Part shown: piece by piece, positions 1 through 8,924 of the stretch | Layout: each line of letters starts with the position of its first letter | Numbering within the stretch: the first letter of the stretch is position 1 | Source: Chitinophagaceae bacterium | GTDB lineage: Bacteria > Bacteroidota > Bacteroidia > Chitinophagales > Chitinophagaceae | NCBI GenBank assembly: GCA_017307755.1 | Contig: JAFKGQ010000019.1 | Location: 67,001 to 131,000 of the forward strand | DNA length: 64,000 nt | Direction: 5' to 3' | Made by a program: the position numbers and the translations under genes | Notes under the pieces: model-generated | Told to the model about the DNA's origin: nothing | The model's input: only the letters and a program-made list of their open reading frames with translations | The model's database searches: none

Positions 1-2448
1 TTGAGGCTGCCAAAATTCCAAAACTCCTTTGGCGGCGGTCAAAACGGTCAATATAAAGGCTCGAACTTTGGATACGATAATAACGGACTCTATCCCAACG
101 GCATCAATGAAGACTGGGATGAAAGCTGGGGCCCGGCACTGGATGGTACGCTGATCCCCCAGTTCGACTCCCCGACCAAGAACGGTTTTCGCGGAGGGGA
201 TGTCTACCTGACTAACCGGGGCGATATTATCCCAACACCCTTTATCGCCTATCCAAATAATATGAAGGATTTTTTTGTCACGGGTCATACCCGCTTCAAC
301 TCCGTCGCACTTGCCGGGAGCAACGATGTCGCCACCTACCGGCTCTCCTATACCAATAACCAGGAGTTGGGTATTGTTCCCAACAATAATCTTACACGCA
401 ATACTTTTGCGCTAAAAACGAATTATAAGATATCCGATCAACTGACCGCGGAAGCTTCTGCGAATTATACCAAAACGCTCAGCTCCAGCCGTCCTGATCT
501 GGGTTATGGACATGGCACTCCGATGTACGAATTCGTTTGGTTCAACAGGAATGTCAACATCAACGCCCTCCGCAAGTATTGGATACCCGGTCTGGAGGGT
601 CTTCAGCAGTTCTCCCAGGACTATGGCAATGGTCATGACAACCCTTTCTTTTATGCATTTGAGAGTCCCAGCGGACAAAACAAGGATCAATTATATGGGA
701 ATATCAAACTGACCTATAAGATCCTCGATAACCTCAGCATTATGGGCCGGGTGGGGACCGACTACTTCAATGACTTCAGACCCCGTCGCCAGGCCTACAG
801 CAGCAGCAACTCGCTGCAGGGACTTTATCAGGAAACGACGCTCAAATACCAGGAGAATAACTATGACTTTCTGATCAACTACAATACGCAGCTGAACAAT
901 ATCCATTTCGATATCTCGGCCGGGGGCAATACGATGGAAAGAAGCCGTAACAACCGGCTGGCTACCGCATACTCGCTAATCATACCGGGCGTCTATAATC
1001 TCAGCAACGCCGGCTCCCCTGTACAGAACATCCCCTATGATGAGAACAGAAGGACCAATAGTTTATATGCATTTGTCCAGATGGACTACGAGGGGAAGGT
1101 ATTTGTCAATGTCACAGGTCGTAACGACTGGTCAAGCACATTGCCGGCGGCACACAACTCCTACTTCTATCCCTCGGTCAATACGAGCATCCTGCTGAAC
1201 AGGATCTTCTCGCTGCCGGCGAGCATAGACCTTTTCAAATTCCGGGCTGCCTATGCACAGGCGGGCAACGATGCCGACCCCTATAATATCTATACGACCT
1301 ATGGTTATCAGCAATTGTGGGGAGGCATACCTTCTTTGGCGGAAAGCTCTACGCTCAACAACCTGGACCTCAAACCCGAAAAAAGCGCTACTATAGAACT
1401 CGGCACCGAACTGCAGCTTTTCAGGAACAGGCTGGGACTCGATCTTACTGTTTATAAAACGAACTCAAAAAACCAGATACTTCCCCTGCCTACCCCGAAT
1501 TCGTCGGGCTATGACGCCCGGGTCATCAACGCAGGTCAGATCTCCAACAAGGGTATCGAGGTCACGCTCAATACTGTACCCGTCCGCACGAGCAGCGGTC
1601 TGGAATGGGACCTGAATATCAATTTCTCCCGTAACATCAGCAAAGTAGTGGCGCTCTATCCGGGTGATGATAAGATCGTACAGGCAGCTCCGGGGGAAGA
1701 CGCGACCATCGAAGCCAGGGTAGGTCAACGTATGGGAGCACTTTATGGACCGGGCTTTCAGCGTGTGACCACCGGATCGCTGAAAGGAATGCCCATCGTA
1801 GGGGCCAACGGTCTTATGCAGGTGACCGCCACTTCCATCTATCTGGGAAATATTAACCCCGACTGGACCATGGGGGTAGGCAACAGGGTGTCTTTTAAAG
1901 GTTTTTATCTCGACTTCCTGTTTGACATCAATAAAGGGGGAGTAATGGTATCCCGCTTTATCAACAAGGCCATCGGCGCGGGACAATTGATCGAGACGGC
2001 CGACACACGCAACAAGCGTCCGAAGGACCAGGTATACACCAATAGTTATTACCGTGACGGGGCCGTAGATCAGGGAAATGGCACATATGCCCGTAACCTG
2101 CAGGTCTTCGACGGCACTTATAGCAAGGGTATTTATGGTACGGGACCACGCGACTTTTACAAAAAATACTATGACCACAATTCGGAAGCGCAACTGGTCG
2201 ACCGCTCGTTTGTCAAACTACGGGAACTAAAGCTGGGATATAACTTCCCCAAAAAGCTTTTCAACCGTACCCCTATCCAGAATGCAACGCTCTCGTTGGT
2301 GGGTCGCAATCTGGCCCTCTGGACAAAAAATCAGCACTTTGATCCCGAAACAGGCGCTTCAACATCCAACGGGCTGGTCGGCGGATTTGAAAACCTCAGT
2401 CTGCCGACGACAAGAAGCCTGGGTGTCAATTTAAATATCACTTTTTAA
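1..2448 (+). CDS. SusC/RagA-type TonB-dependent outer membrane transporter, C-terminal part (5' end outside window)
   Basis: The reading frame is open from base 1, so this is the last 815 or so residues of a larger protein; the TTG at base 1 is probably not the true start. Signal peptide, carboxypeptidase-regulatory domain and most of the plug lie upstream. What is visible is the SusC barrel: repeated NLxxxxxGRVGTDYF-, GRNDWSST- and LKPEKSATIELGTEL-type strands, and the typical C-terminal barrel end NLNITF with terminal Phe. Proteins of this family import oligosaccharides across the outer membrane, energised by TonB. A SusD-type lipoprotein starts 27 bp downstream, which makes a standard SusCD pair. 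No glycosidase sits beside it within the window, so the substrate cannot be guessed. Confidence 0.94.
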   Translation: MRLPKFQNSFGGGQNGQYKGSNFGYDNNGLYPNGINEDWDESWGPALDGTLIPQFDSPTKNGFRGGDVYLTNRGDIIPTPFIAYPNNMKDFFVTGHTRFNSVALAGSNDVATYRLSYTNNQELGIVPNNNLTRNTFALKTNYKISDQLTAEASANYTKTLSSSRPDLGYGHGTPMYEFVWFNRNVNINALRKYWIPGLEGLQQFSQDYGNGHDNPFFYAFESPSGQNKDQLYGNIKLTYKILDNLSIMGRVGTDYFNDFRPRRQAYSSSNSLQGLYQETTLKYQENNYDFLINYNTQLNNIHFDISAGGNTMERSRNNRLATAYSLIIPGVYNLSNAGSPVQNIPYDENRRTNSLYAFVQMDYEGKVFVNVTGRNDWSSTLPAAHNSYFYPSVNTSILLNRIFSLPASIDLFKFRAAYAQAGNDADPYNIYTTYGYQQLWGGIPSLAESSTLNNLDLKPEKSATIELGTELQLFRNRLGLDLTVYKTNSKNQILPLPTPNSSGYDARVINAGQISNKGIEVTLNTVPVRTSSGLEWDLNINFSRNISKVVALYPGDDKIVQAAPGEDATIEARVGQRMGALYGPGFQRVTTGSLKGMPIVGANGLMQVTATSIYLGNINPDWTMGVGNRVSFKGFYLDFLFDINKGGVMVSRFINKAIGAGQLIETADTRNKRPKDQVYTNSYYRDGAVDQGNGTYARNLQVFDGTYSKGIYGTGPRDFYKKYYDHNSEAQLVDRSFVKLRELKLGYNFPKKLFNRTPIQNATLSLVGRNLALWTKNQHFDPETGASTSNGLVGGFENLSLPTTRSLGVNLNITF

Positions 2449-2475
2449 TTACTAACCGGTAAAAAAAATTTGCTC

Positions 2476-4035
2476 ATGCAAACTTTTAAATTCATAGGAC
2501 TGCTGCTAAGCTGCCTGGTCATATTGACAACCGGCTGCACCAAACGATTTGACTCGATCAATAATAACCCCAACAGTCCTCAGAAGGTAGAAAATCCGCA
2601 GCTGCTCATCCCTTCCATCATCAAAAACTCCATTCGTAATTATTCCTATACATCGGAGTTCACGGCTGCTGTCTGTGGAGATTATTACGCGGATCAGTAC
2701 ACCAGTGAATTCAAAGATGCCTGGGTGCCCGGACAGACAGCAGGCCTTTTTCTCTGGAATTTTTTCGAACAGCTGCGGGATGCGGAAAACCTGCGTATCA
2801 TCAGCCACGCAAAGAACTATTCCAACAATGAAGGCATTGCGCTCATCCTGCGTTCATGGCTTTTTCAGGTTGTCACCGATAATTTTGGGGATATCCCATA
2901 CAGCCAGGCGGTACAAGGCAAGACCAGCGGCATTTTTTCTCCGGCTTATGATACGCAGGAGTCCATCTATTATGCATTACTTGATTCGCTGAAAAGAGCC
3001 AACACATTGCTGGCCAGCGGGAATGACCCGATCAACTCGGACATCCTCATGGGTGGCAGCGCCCTGCGTTGGAGGATGTTCGCCAATGGTCTTCGTCTCC
3101 GGCTGCTAATGCGTATGTCCGGCAAGACGGGGCTCAAGATCGATGTACCCGCTGAAATGAGCGCCATCGTTAATGATGCGAGCACCTACCCTCTCTTTAC
3201 ATCCAATACCGACCAGGCGGCCCTTGAATTCCTAAATGAGCAGGGTAATGAATTCCCTGCCTTTCACAATGGCCCCATCAATGATTACCATCTCAGTACG
3301 ACCCTGGAAACAAATCTGAAAAATATTAACGATCCCCGCATCGCCTATTATGCTATGCCTACGCCGGCCAGCGCCGGAACAGCCACACCTGTATATGCGG
3401 GTGTGCCCAATGGCATCGGCACGTCAGAATCCTCCTATAACGGCGGCCCCAACTATCAGTCAAAAGTGGGAGCCGTCATACAGCCGGATGGCGCCTATCC
3501 CGGCAAAGCTTCTCCGACAGCCGCCCAGGGTCTGATGCTCACTTATTCGGAAGTGCAATTCATCCTGGCAGAGGCAAGAGAGCGAGGTCTTATCAGCAAA
3601 GGGGATGCCGCTACTTATTATATGAATGGTATTACGGATCAGTTTACTTATTATGCCAGCCGTCTGGACGTGCTGAATAAAAGCATCCCCGCCACTGATC
3701 ATACGTTCCCCAAGTCCTCCGACATAACACCGCCAGCCTCTTATTTCACCGGCTCGGGCGTAGCGTACACGGGGACTACCGACGAAAAACTTTACAAGAT
3801 ACGTCTGCAGAAATGGTTTGCACTTTTTTATAATGGTTTTGAAGGATGGTCCGAATGGAGAAGAACGGGCGTACCCAAAGAGATCAAGGCGGGTCCGAAC
3901 AGCGCTATTTCGGTATGGCCCCGGCGTACACGCTATCCTCTTTCCGAACAGACGGTCAATACCGACAATTATAATAAAGCGCTCCAGGTTCAGGGGCCTG
4001 ATGATCTGGTTACCAATGTATGGTGGAGTAAATAA
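2476..4035 (+). CDS. SusD-like (SusD-like_2 type) outer membrane lipoprotein
   Basis: 519-residue glycan-binding lipoprotein, partner of the SusC just upstream. Residues 1-21 form a lipoprotein signal with lipobox LTTGC (Cys21). The mature start has the FDSINNNPNSP stretch and a TPR-like helical region with GDIPYSQA, which is typical of the SusD-like_2 (PF12771) branch rather than the classic RagB/SusD branch seen in the PUL at 22-35 kb. I chose ATG at 2476; the TTG two codons earlier is a less likely start. A strong terminator 20 bp after the stop ends the unit. It is expected at the cell surface, capping the SusC barrel. Confidence 0.92.
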   Translation: MQTFKFIGLLLSCLVILTTGCTKRFDSINNNPNSPQKVENPQLLIPSIIKNSIRNYSYTSEFTAAVCGDYYADQYTSEFKDAWVPGQTAGLFLWNFFEQLRDAENLRIISHAKNYSNNEGIALILRSWLFQVVTDNFGDIPYSQAVQGKTSGIFSPAYDTQESIYYALLDSLKRANTLLASGNDPINSDILMGGSALRWRMFANGLRLRLLMRMSGKTGLKIDVPAEMSAIVNDASTYPLFTSNTDQAALEFLNEQGNEFPAFHNGPINDYHLSTTLETNLKNINDPRIAYYAMPTPASAGTATPVYAGVPNGIGTSESSYNGGPNYQSKVGAVIQPDGAYPGKASPTAAQGLMLTYSEVQFILAEARERGLISKGDAATYYMNGITDQFTYYASRLDVLNKSIPATDHTFPKSSDITPPASYFTGSGVAYTGTTDEKLYKIRLQKWFALFYNGFEGWSEWRRTGVPKEIKAGPNSAISVWPRRTRYPLSEQTVNTDNYNKALQVQGPDDLVTNVWWSK

Positions 4036-4054
4036 TGAAGGATACCCTCTCAGG

Positions 4055-4090
4055 AAAAGGCCAGGAATTATTCCTGGCCTTTTTATTTTT
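4055..4090 (+). terminator. Rho-independent terminator after the SusCD pair
   Basis: Perfect 13-bp stem AAAAGGCCAGGAA (4055-4067) and TTCCTGGCCTTTT (4071-4083) with a TTA loop, running into a T-rich tract to 4090. It starts 20 bp after the SusD stop. The A-run before and T-run after the stem allow it to work in both directions. Confidence 0.9.
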
Positions 4091-4094
4091 TGTC

Positions 4095-4101
4095 TACCTT
4101 G
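4095..4101 (+). promoter_or_regulatory. Possible -7 element for the P-loop kinase gene
   Basis: TACCTTG resembles the Bacteroidota -7 consensus TAnnTTTG and lies 15 bp before the ATG at 4117, directly after the terminator, where a new promoter is needed. I see no convincing -33 TTTG at the right distance. Confidence 0.3.
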
Positions 4102-4116
4102 TTATAAAATCGAGCT

Positions 4117-4674
4117 ATGGCTTTCAAAGTGTATGAGCCTTCATTGGTGCTGCGTCACTTTGTCGTCCTCATCACCGGCATGTCGGGTACGGGTAAGAGC
4201 ACCGTCATATTGGACTTACAATCCCGCGGCTACAAGGCCATCGACCTTGACAACGATACTTTTTCAATATGGGTAGACGCCGAAGCGGACCCGACATATC
4301 CTGACAACGAAGTATCACCGGGAAAAGATTGGGTGTGGAATGAACCGCGGGTTCATGAGCTTTTAGCAATCCGGGATACAGAGTTACTGTTCGTCAGCGG
4401 TTGCGCCAGCAATATGTCGAAATTCTATCCCAGCTTTCAACACATTATTCTCCTCACTGCACCTGCATCGACCATTGTCGCACGGCTTCAAACAAGAGAA
4501 GGGAATACATACGGGCGCTCATCCGAAGAGGTGGCCCGTGTTCTTCGCCTGCAACAAATCATTGAACCTTTGCTCAGACGGGCGGCCGACCTGGAAATAG
4601 ACACCAGCATTTCGCATCCATCGGCTGTTGAATTGATCCTTTCTCACATTGGAAAATCCCATCAATGGCTATAA
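4117..4674 (+). CDS. Small P-loop kinase-like NTPase (adenylate/shikimate kinase fold)
   Basis: 185 residues with one P-loop kinase domain. Walker A is GMSGTGKST at residues 21-29, followed by the kinase-type GYKAIDLDND stretch, which matches the second strand that usually carries a substrate-binding acidic group. A beta strand ending LLTAPAS and an arginine-containing lid (TREGNTYGRSSEE) follow. Such proteins transfer phosphate from ATP to a small molecule or nucleotide, but the substrate cannot be read from sequence. It is cytoplasmic, with no signal peptide. It stands between the SusCD terminator and the metal efflux genes, 12 bp before the adaptor gene, so it may be co-transcribed with the pump; I see no functional link. 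Confidence 0.8.
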   Translation: MAFKVYEPSLVLRHFVVLITGMSGTGKSTVILDLQSRGYKAIDLDNDTFSIWVDAEADPTYPDNEVSPGKDWVWNEPRVHELLAIRDTELLFVSGCASNMSKFYPSFQHIILLTAPASTIVARLQTREGNTYGRSSEEVARVLRLQQIIEPLLRRAADLEIDTSISHPSAVELILSHIGKSHQWL

Positions 4675-4686
4675 AAATCCCAGACT

Positions 4687-5802
4687 ATGTTCACCATAAA
4701 AAAACTGATACTGTCCTTCTTGCCGGCAGTCTGTCTCTATGCCTGTCATAATGCTCCGCCGGAGCAGGACACGGTCGATTTTTCCATGAAGGGGGATACT
4801 GTCGTTGTCCCCGGCAACTCAACCCTGAAAAGCAAGCTGATCACCTCCGTGGTCCAAAGCAGGCCTTACCGGCTGCAGCTGCTGACTGCCGGCGCAGTAA
4901 AGGCCATTCCGACCCAATACGCAGAGATCGCCCCGCCATTTTCCGGGCGGGTCGTAAAATCATATATGCGGCTAGGCATGCGGGTGACCCCGGAGACGCC
5001 GCTGTTTGAGATCAGTTCACCCGACTTTATGACGGCCCAGAAGATCTTCTTCCAGGAAAAATCGCAGATGCAGCTGGCCGAGAAGACCTTGAAAAGACAG
5101 GAAGACCTGAAAGCTAATGGGGTCGGTACAGAGAAAGACCTGGAAGAAGCCCAGACGGCATATGATGTGGCCAAAAAGGAATATGAGAATGCGGTTGTGG
5201 GGATCAAGGTATTCAAGGCTGACCCTGACAACCTTATTTTGGGGCAGCCCCTGGTGGTCAAGGCGCCCATTGTCGGCGAAGTCCTCGACAATAAGATCGT
5301 GGTGGGAAAATTTATCAATGACAATTCTTCCAGCGTAGCCATCGTGGCGGAGTTGTCAAAAGTGTGGGTTGCCGGCCAGATCAAGGAAAAGGATATCCGT
5401 TATATCCATGCGCTCGATGAATGCTCCATACAGGTGACAGCCTATCCTGATAAATATATCCGGGGCAAGGTTTACCATGTCAACGAAATGGTGGATGAGG
5501 ACACCCGGAGCGTCCAGGTCCTGATCGAATGCGACAACAGGGACCACCTGCTCAAGCCGGGTATGTATGTCACGGTTGATTTTATCAACGCCCCCACTCA
5601 GACCATCCTGATCCCATCCAGGGCGGTCCTCCAGGCAAATGATCAAAGTTATGTGTATGTCCAGGCGGGCCCGGGCAAATATCTCAAACGGAAGATAGCA
5701 ACCTCGGGTTCCGACAACGACCGGGTCATCATCACTGCCGGTCTGCAGCCGGGCGATATCATCGTCTCCGAAGGGGCTTTCTATCTTTCGAATGCTAAAT
5801 AG
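4687..5802 (+). CDS. Efflux RND periplasmic adaptor (membrane fusion protein) lipoprotein, CusB/CzcB type
   Basis: 371-residue adaptor that bridges the inner-membrane RND pump and the outer-membrane channel of a tripartite metal exporter. The lipobox LYAC (Cys20) points to lipid anchoring. In order there is a barrel-sandwich half with FSGRVVKSYMRLGMRV (about residues 80-95), an alpha-hairpin (about 110-160, rich in K, E and Q), the second lipoyl half, a beta-barrel domain (VWVAGQIKEKDIRYI) and a C-terminal membrane-proximal domain with LKPGMYVTVDF. No histidine- or methionine-rich N-terminal metal-binding extension is present. The RND pump starts 25 bp downstream and the TolC-type channel follows, giving the order adaptor, pump, channel. 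Confidence 0.93.
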   Translation: MFTIKKLILSFLPAVCLYACHNAPPEQDTVDFSMKGDTVVVPGNSTLKSKLITSVVQSRPYRLQLLTAGAVKAIPTQYAEIAPPFSGRVVKSYMRLGMRVTPETPLFEISSPDFMTAQKIFFQEKSQMQLAEKTLKRQEDLKANGVGTEKDLEEAQTAYDVAKKEYENAVVGIKVFKADPDNLILGQPLVVKAPIVGEVLDNKIVVGKFINDNSSSVAIVAELSKVWVAGQIKEKDIRYIHALDECSIQVTAYPDKYIRGKVYHVNEMVDEDTRSVQVLIECDNRDHLLKPGMYVTVDFINAPTQTILIPSRAVLQANDQSYVYVQAGPGKYLKRKIATSGSDNDRVIITAGLQPGDIIVSEGAFYLSNAK

Positions 5803-5827
5803 ACTCGTTTATTAAAGCGCACCGCTC

Positions 5828-8800
5828 ATGAAGAAAATAATTTTTACCGCTATACAAAAACGATGGCTATTCGTGGCGTTGTTCGCGCTGCTGGCCGTCT
5901 TTGGTTATTATTCCTGGCAGCAGTTGTCTGTGGAAGCCTACCCGGATATCGCGGACGTGACTTCCCAGGTCATCACCCAGGTGCCCGGGCTGGCGGCGGA
6001 GGAAATGGAGCAGCAGATCACCATTCCCATCGAACGCGCCCTCAACGGCATGCCGGGCATGCATGTCATGCGCAGCAAGAGCACCTTTGGTCTTTCGGTG
6101 ATCGTCATCGTCTTCGAGGACGGCATCGAAGATTATTGGAGCCGTCAGCGTATCCAGGAAAGGCTCAACGACGTACAACTGCCTTATGGCGCCCAGCCGG
6201 GCCTCGATCCTCTCACTTCCCCTATCGGCGAGATCTATCGTTACATCATCGAAAGCAGGAACCATGACCTTCGGGAGATCACAGATCTGCAAAACTGGAC
6301 GATCATCCCCCGCATCAAGCAGGTGCCCGGCGTAGCCGATGTCACCAACTTCGGCGGTATCACTACGCAATACCAGATCGAGCTGGACCCCCGAAAGCTG
6401 GAAGCATACAAGCTATCGCTCTCCGACGTTCAGACAGCCATCAATAACAACAACGCCAATGCGGGCGGCAGCGTCCTTACCCGTGGGGACCTGGGTTATG
6501 TCGTGCGAGGCATCGGCCTGGTGAAATCCCTGGAGGGGCTGGGCGACATTGTCGTCAGGTCGGTGAACGGCGTCCCTATCTTCCTTAAAGACGTGGGTGT
6601 CCTGAAATACGGCAACCTGGAACGAAAGGGCATTCTCGGCTATACGGACAGGAGGGTGAATTATGGCGAATGCGACGAGGGCATTGTGCTGCTGCTGAAG
6701 GGGCAGAACCCATCTGTCGTGCTGGATGGCATCCATAAGGCTGTCGACGACCTGAATAGAAACATCCTGCCGCCGGGTGTTACTATCCGGCCCTACCTGG
6801 ACCGTACCAACCTTGTCGATGCGACCCTGCATACGGTGTCCCATACCCTGCTGGAAGGCATGACGCTGGTGATCATCGTGCTGATTGTTTTTTTAGGCAA
6901 CTGGAGGGGGGCAGTGCTCGTAGCGATCACCATCCCACTGGCGCTGCTGATCGCCTTTATCCTGATGCACCTTACGAAGATCCCTGCCAACCTCCTTTCC
7001 CTTGGGGCCATCGACTTCGGGATCATCGTCGACGGGGCCATTGTCATGATGGAAAGCATTCTCAAAAAAAGGGAGGCAAACGAAGATCAACAACTGGAGG
7101 AAAGGACCATCGGCAAGATAGCCCTGGAAGTGGCCAAACCTATCTTCTTTTCCACTATTATCATCATCACCGCCTATCTGCCGTTGTTTGCTTTCGAACG
7201 GGTGGAAAAGAAGCTTTTTACACCCATGGCCTTTACCGTTGGCTATGCCCTGTCCGGCGCTCTTTGTGTGGCCCTGCTGCTGATACCGGGCCTGGCTTTC
7301 GCCATCTATCGCAAGCCCCGGAAGATGTTCCGCAACCGCTGGCTGGAAAAACTTACAGCTGTCTATGACAAGGGAGGGAAAAGGGTAATGCAGCGGCCTC
7401 AAAGGGTCTTTATACCTCTTTCGATAGCCCTTGCGGGAGCCATCATCCTCACCATCATGGTGGGCAAGGATTTCCTGCCACCGCTGGACGAGGGTTCCAT
7501 CTGGCTGCAGGTGCAGCTGCCGCCGGGTATCTCCCTGACTAAGTCCAAAGAGATGAGCGATACACTGCGGCAACGTACCATGAAGTACGGAGAGGTTACC
7601 TATGCCCTTGTCCAGGCGGGTCGCAACGATGACGGAACGGATCCCTGGACGGCCTCACATTATGAATGCTCCATCGGTATCAAACCTTACAACGAGTGGC
7701 CGAGGGGTAAGACAAAGACTGACCTCATCAACGAGCTTGCCGCGGAATATGCTACGATGCCGGGCTATACGGTGGGCTTCAGCCAGCCTATGATCGACGG
7801 GGTCATGGATAAGATCGCGGGCGCCCATAGCGAGCTCGTCGTCAAAATATTTGGTGAGGACTTCAGGGAGACACGGAACATTGCGGAAAATGTGTTAAGT
7901 ACGCTCAGGCAGGTGCCGGGGTCCGCGGATCTTGCCATTGACCAGGAGCCGCCTCTGCCTCAGTTGCAGATAAAAATAGACCGGGATGCCGTAGCCCGTT
8001 ATGGCCTCAATGTCAGCGACGTCTCGGAGCTTATCGAAGTCGCCATCGGAGGCAAGGCCATCTCTCAAATATTCGTTGGTAACAAAGTCTACGACGTTAT
8101 CTGCCGATATAACGAAGAAAGCCGCAATACGCCTGAAAAGATCGCCAACCTGATGCTCACGTCCCAGACAGGGGCCAGGATACCTCTCTCCCAGGTGGCG
8201 ACGGTTGCAACCTCTACAGGTGAAAGCACCATCACGCGGGAGATGAACAAACGGCAACTGACGGTGAAGCTCAATCTCCGGGGTCGTGATCTCTCCAGCT
8301 TCCTGAAGCAAGCCCGGGGGGATATCGAAGCGAAGGTCAAGTACGACCATGAGAAATACAAGATCAGCTGGGGCGGTCAGTTTGAAAATCAGAACCGTGC
8401 TTATTCAAGACTTGCCATCATCGTCCCTCTTGCTCTTGCCATTATGTTCATTCTTCTTTACGGGGCCTTTGGCAAATTCCGGCAGGCGGGTCTTATCCTG
8501 AGCGTCGTTCCCCTGGCCCTTTTTGGCGGCATGGCTGCCCTGAACATCCGCGGTATGACGCTCAATGTGTCCTCTGCGGTGGGCTTTATTGCCCTTTTTG
8601 GGGTCGCCATCCAGAACGGGGTCATCATGATCTCGCATATCAACAACCTGCGAAAGGAAGGGATGGCCTTGCTGGACGCGGTCATAAAAGGAGCCGAAGA
8701 CCGATTTCGCCCTGTGCTCATGACGGCGACAGTGGCGGCCCTGGGGTTGCTGCCGGCTTCACTCGCTACGGGCATAGGGTCCGATGTACAGCGACCGCTG

Positions 8801-8914
8801 GCCACAGTCATCGTGTATGGCCTTTTTGTAGCCACCACTATCACTCTTTTTGCTCTTCCGCCCTTGTATTACCTCATGGAAAAAAAATGGGGGGAGGAGA
8901 AACATAACGTATAA
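5828..8914 (+). CDS. Heavy-metal efflux RND transporter, CzcA/CusA family
   Basis: 1028-residue proton-driven pump, full length for the family. TM1 lies near residues 12-30, a large periplasmic porter domain follows, TM2-6 start near 340, then a second porter domain and TM8-12 at the C-terminus. The proton-relay segment in TM4 reads DFGIIVDGAIVMME with acidic residues D396, D402 and E409, equivalent to D402, D408 and E415 of CzcA. This DFG...DGA pattern is the divalent-cation type (Zn, Co, Cd, Ni); Cu(I)/Ag(I) CusA pumps have AIG...DAA instead. Export of divalent metal ions is therefore the better guess. Its partners are the adaptor before it and the TolC channel after it. Confidence 0.95.
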   Translation: MKKIIFTAIQKRWLFVALFALLAVFGYYSWQQLSVEAYPDIADVTSQVITQVPGLAAEEMEQQITIPIERALNGMPGMHVMRSKSTFGLSVIVIVFEDGIEDYWSRQRIQERLNDVQLPYGAQPGLDPLTSPIGEIYRYIIESRNHDLREITDLQNWTIIPRIKQVPGVADVTNFGGITTQYQIELDPRKLEAYKLSLSDVQTAINNNNANAGGSVLTRGDLGYVVRGIGLVKSLEGLGDIVVRSVNGVPIFLKDVGVLKYGNLERKGILGYTDRRVNYGECDEGIVLLLKGQNPSVVLDGIHKAVDDLNRNILPPGVTIRPYLDRTNLVDATLHTVSHTLLEGMTLVIIVLIVFLGNWRGAVLVAITIPLALLIAFILMHLTKIPANLLSLGAIDFGIIVDGAIVMMESILKKREANEDQQLEERTIGKIALEVAKPIFFSTIIIITAYLPLFAFERVEKKLFTPMAFTVGYALSGALCVALLLIPGLAFAIYRKPRKMFRNRWLEKLTAVYDKGGKRVMQRPQRVFIPLSIALAGAIILTIMVGKDFLPPLDEGSIWLQVQLPPGISLTKSKEMSDTLRQRTMKYGEVTYALVQAGRNDDGTDPWTASHYECSIGIKPYNEWPRGKTKTDLINELAAEYATMPGYTVGFSQPMIDGVMDKIAGAHSELVVKIFGEDFRETRNIAENVLSTLRQVPGSADLAIDQEPPLPQLQIKIDRDAVARYGLNVSDVSELIEVAIGGKAISQIFVGNKVYDVICRYNEESRNTPEKIANLMLTSQTGARIPLSQVATVATSTGESTITREMNKRQLTVKLNLRGRDLSSFLKQARGDIEAKVKYDHEKYKISWGGQFENQNRAYSRLAIIVPLALAIMFILLYGAFGKFRQAGLILSVVPLALFGGMAALNIRGMTLNVSSAVGFIALFGVAIQNGVIMISHINNLRKEGMALLDAVIKGAEDRFRPVLMTATVAALGLLPASLATGIGSDVQRPLATVIVYGLFVATTITLFALPPLYYLMEKKWGEEKHNV

Positions 8915-8924
8915 ATCCATCAGC

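Noticed and set aside
1465..2193. Minus-strand ORF of 242 codons
   Set aside because: Antisense to the SusC barrel; no plausible start context or domain.
6893..7573. Minus-strand ORF of 226 codons
   Set aside because: Lies within the RND pump gene, whose motifs are intact; composition rich in H, Q and D is typical of an antisense shadow.
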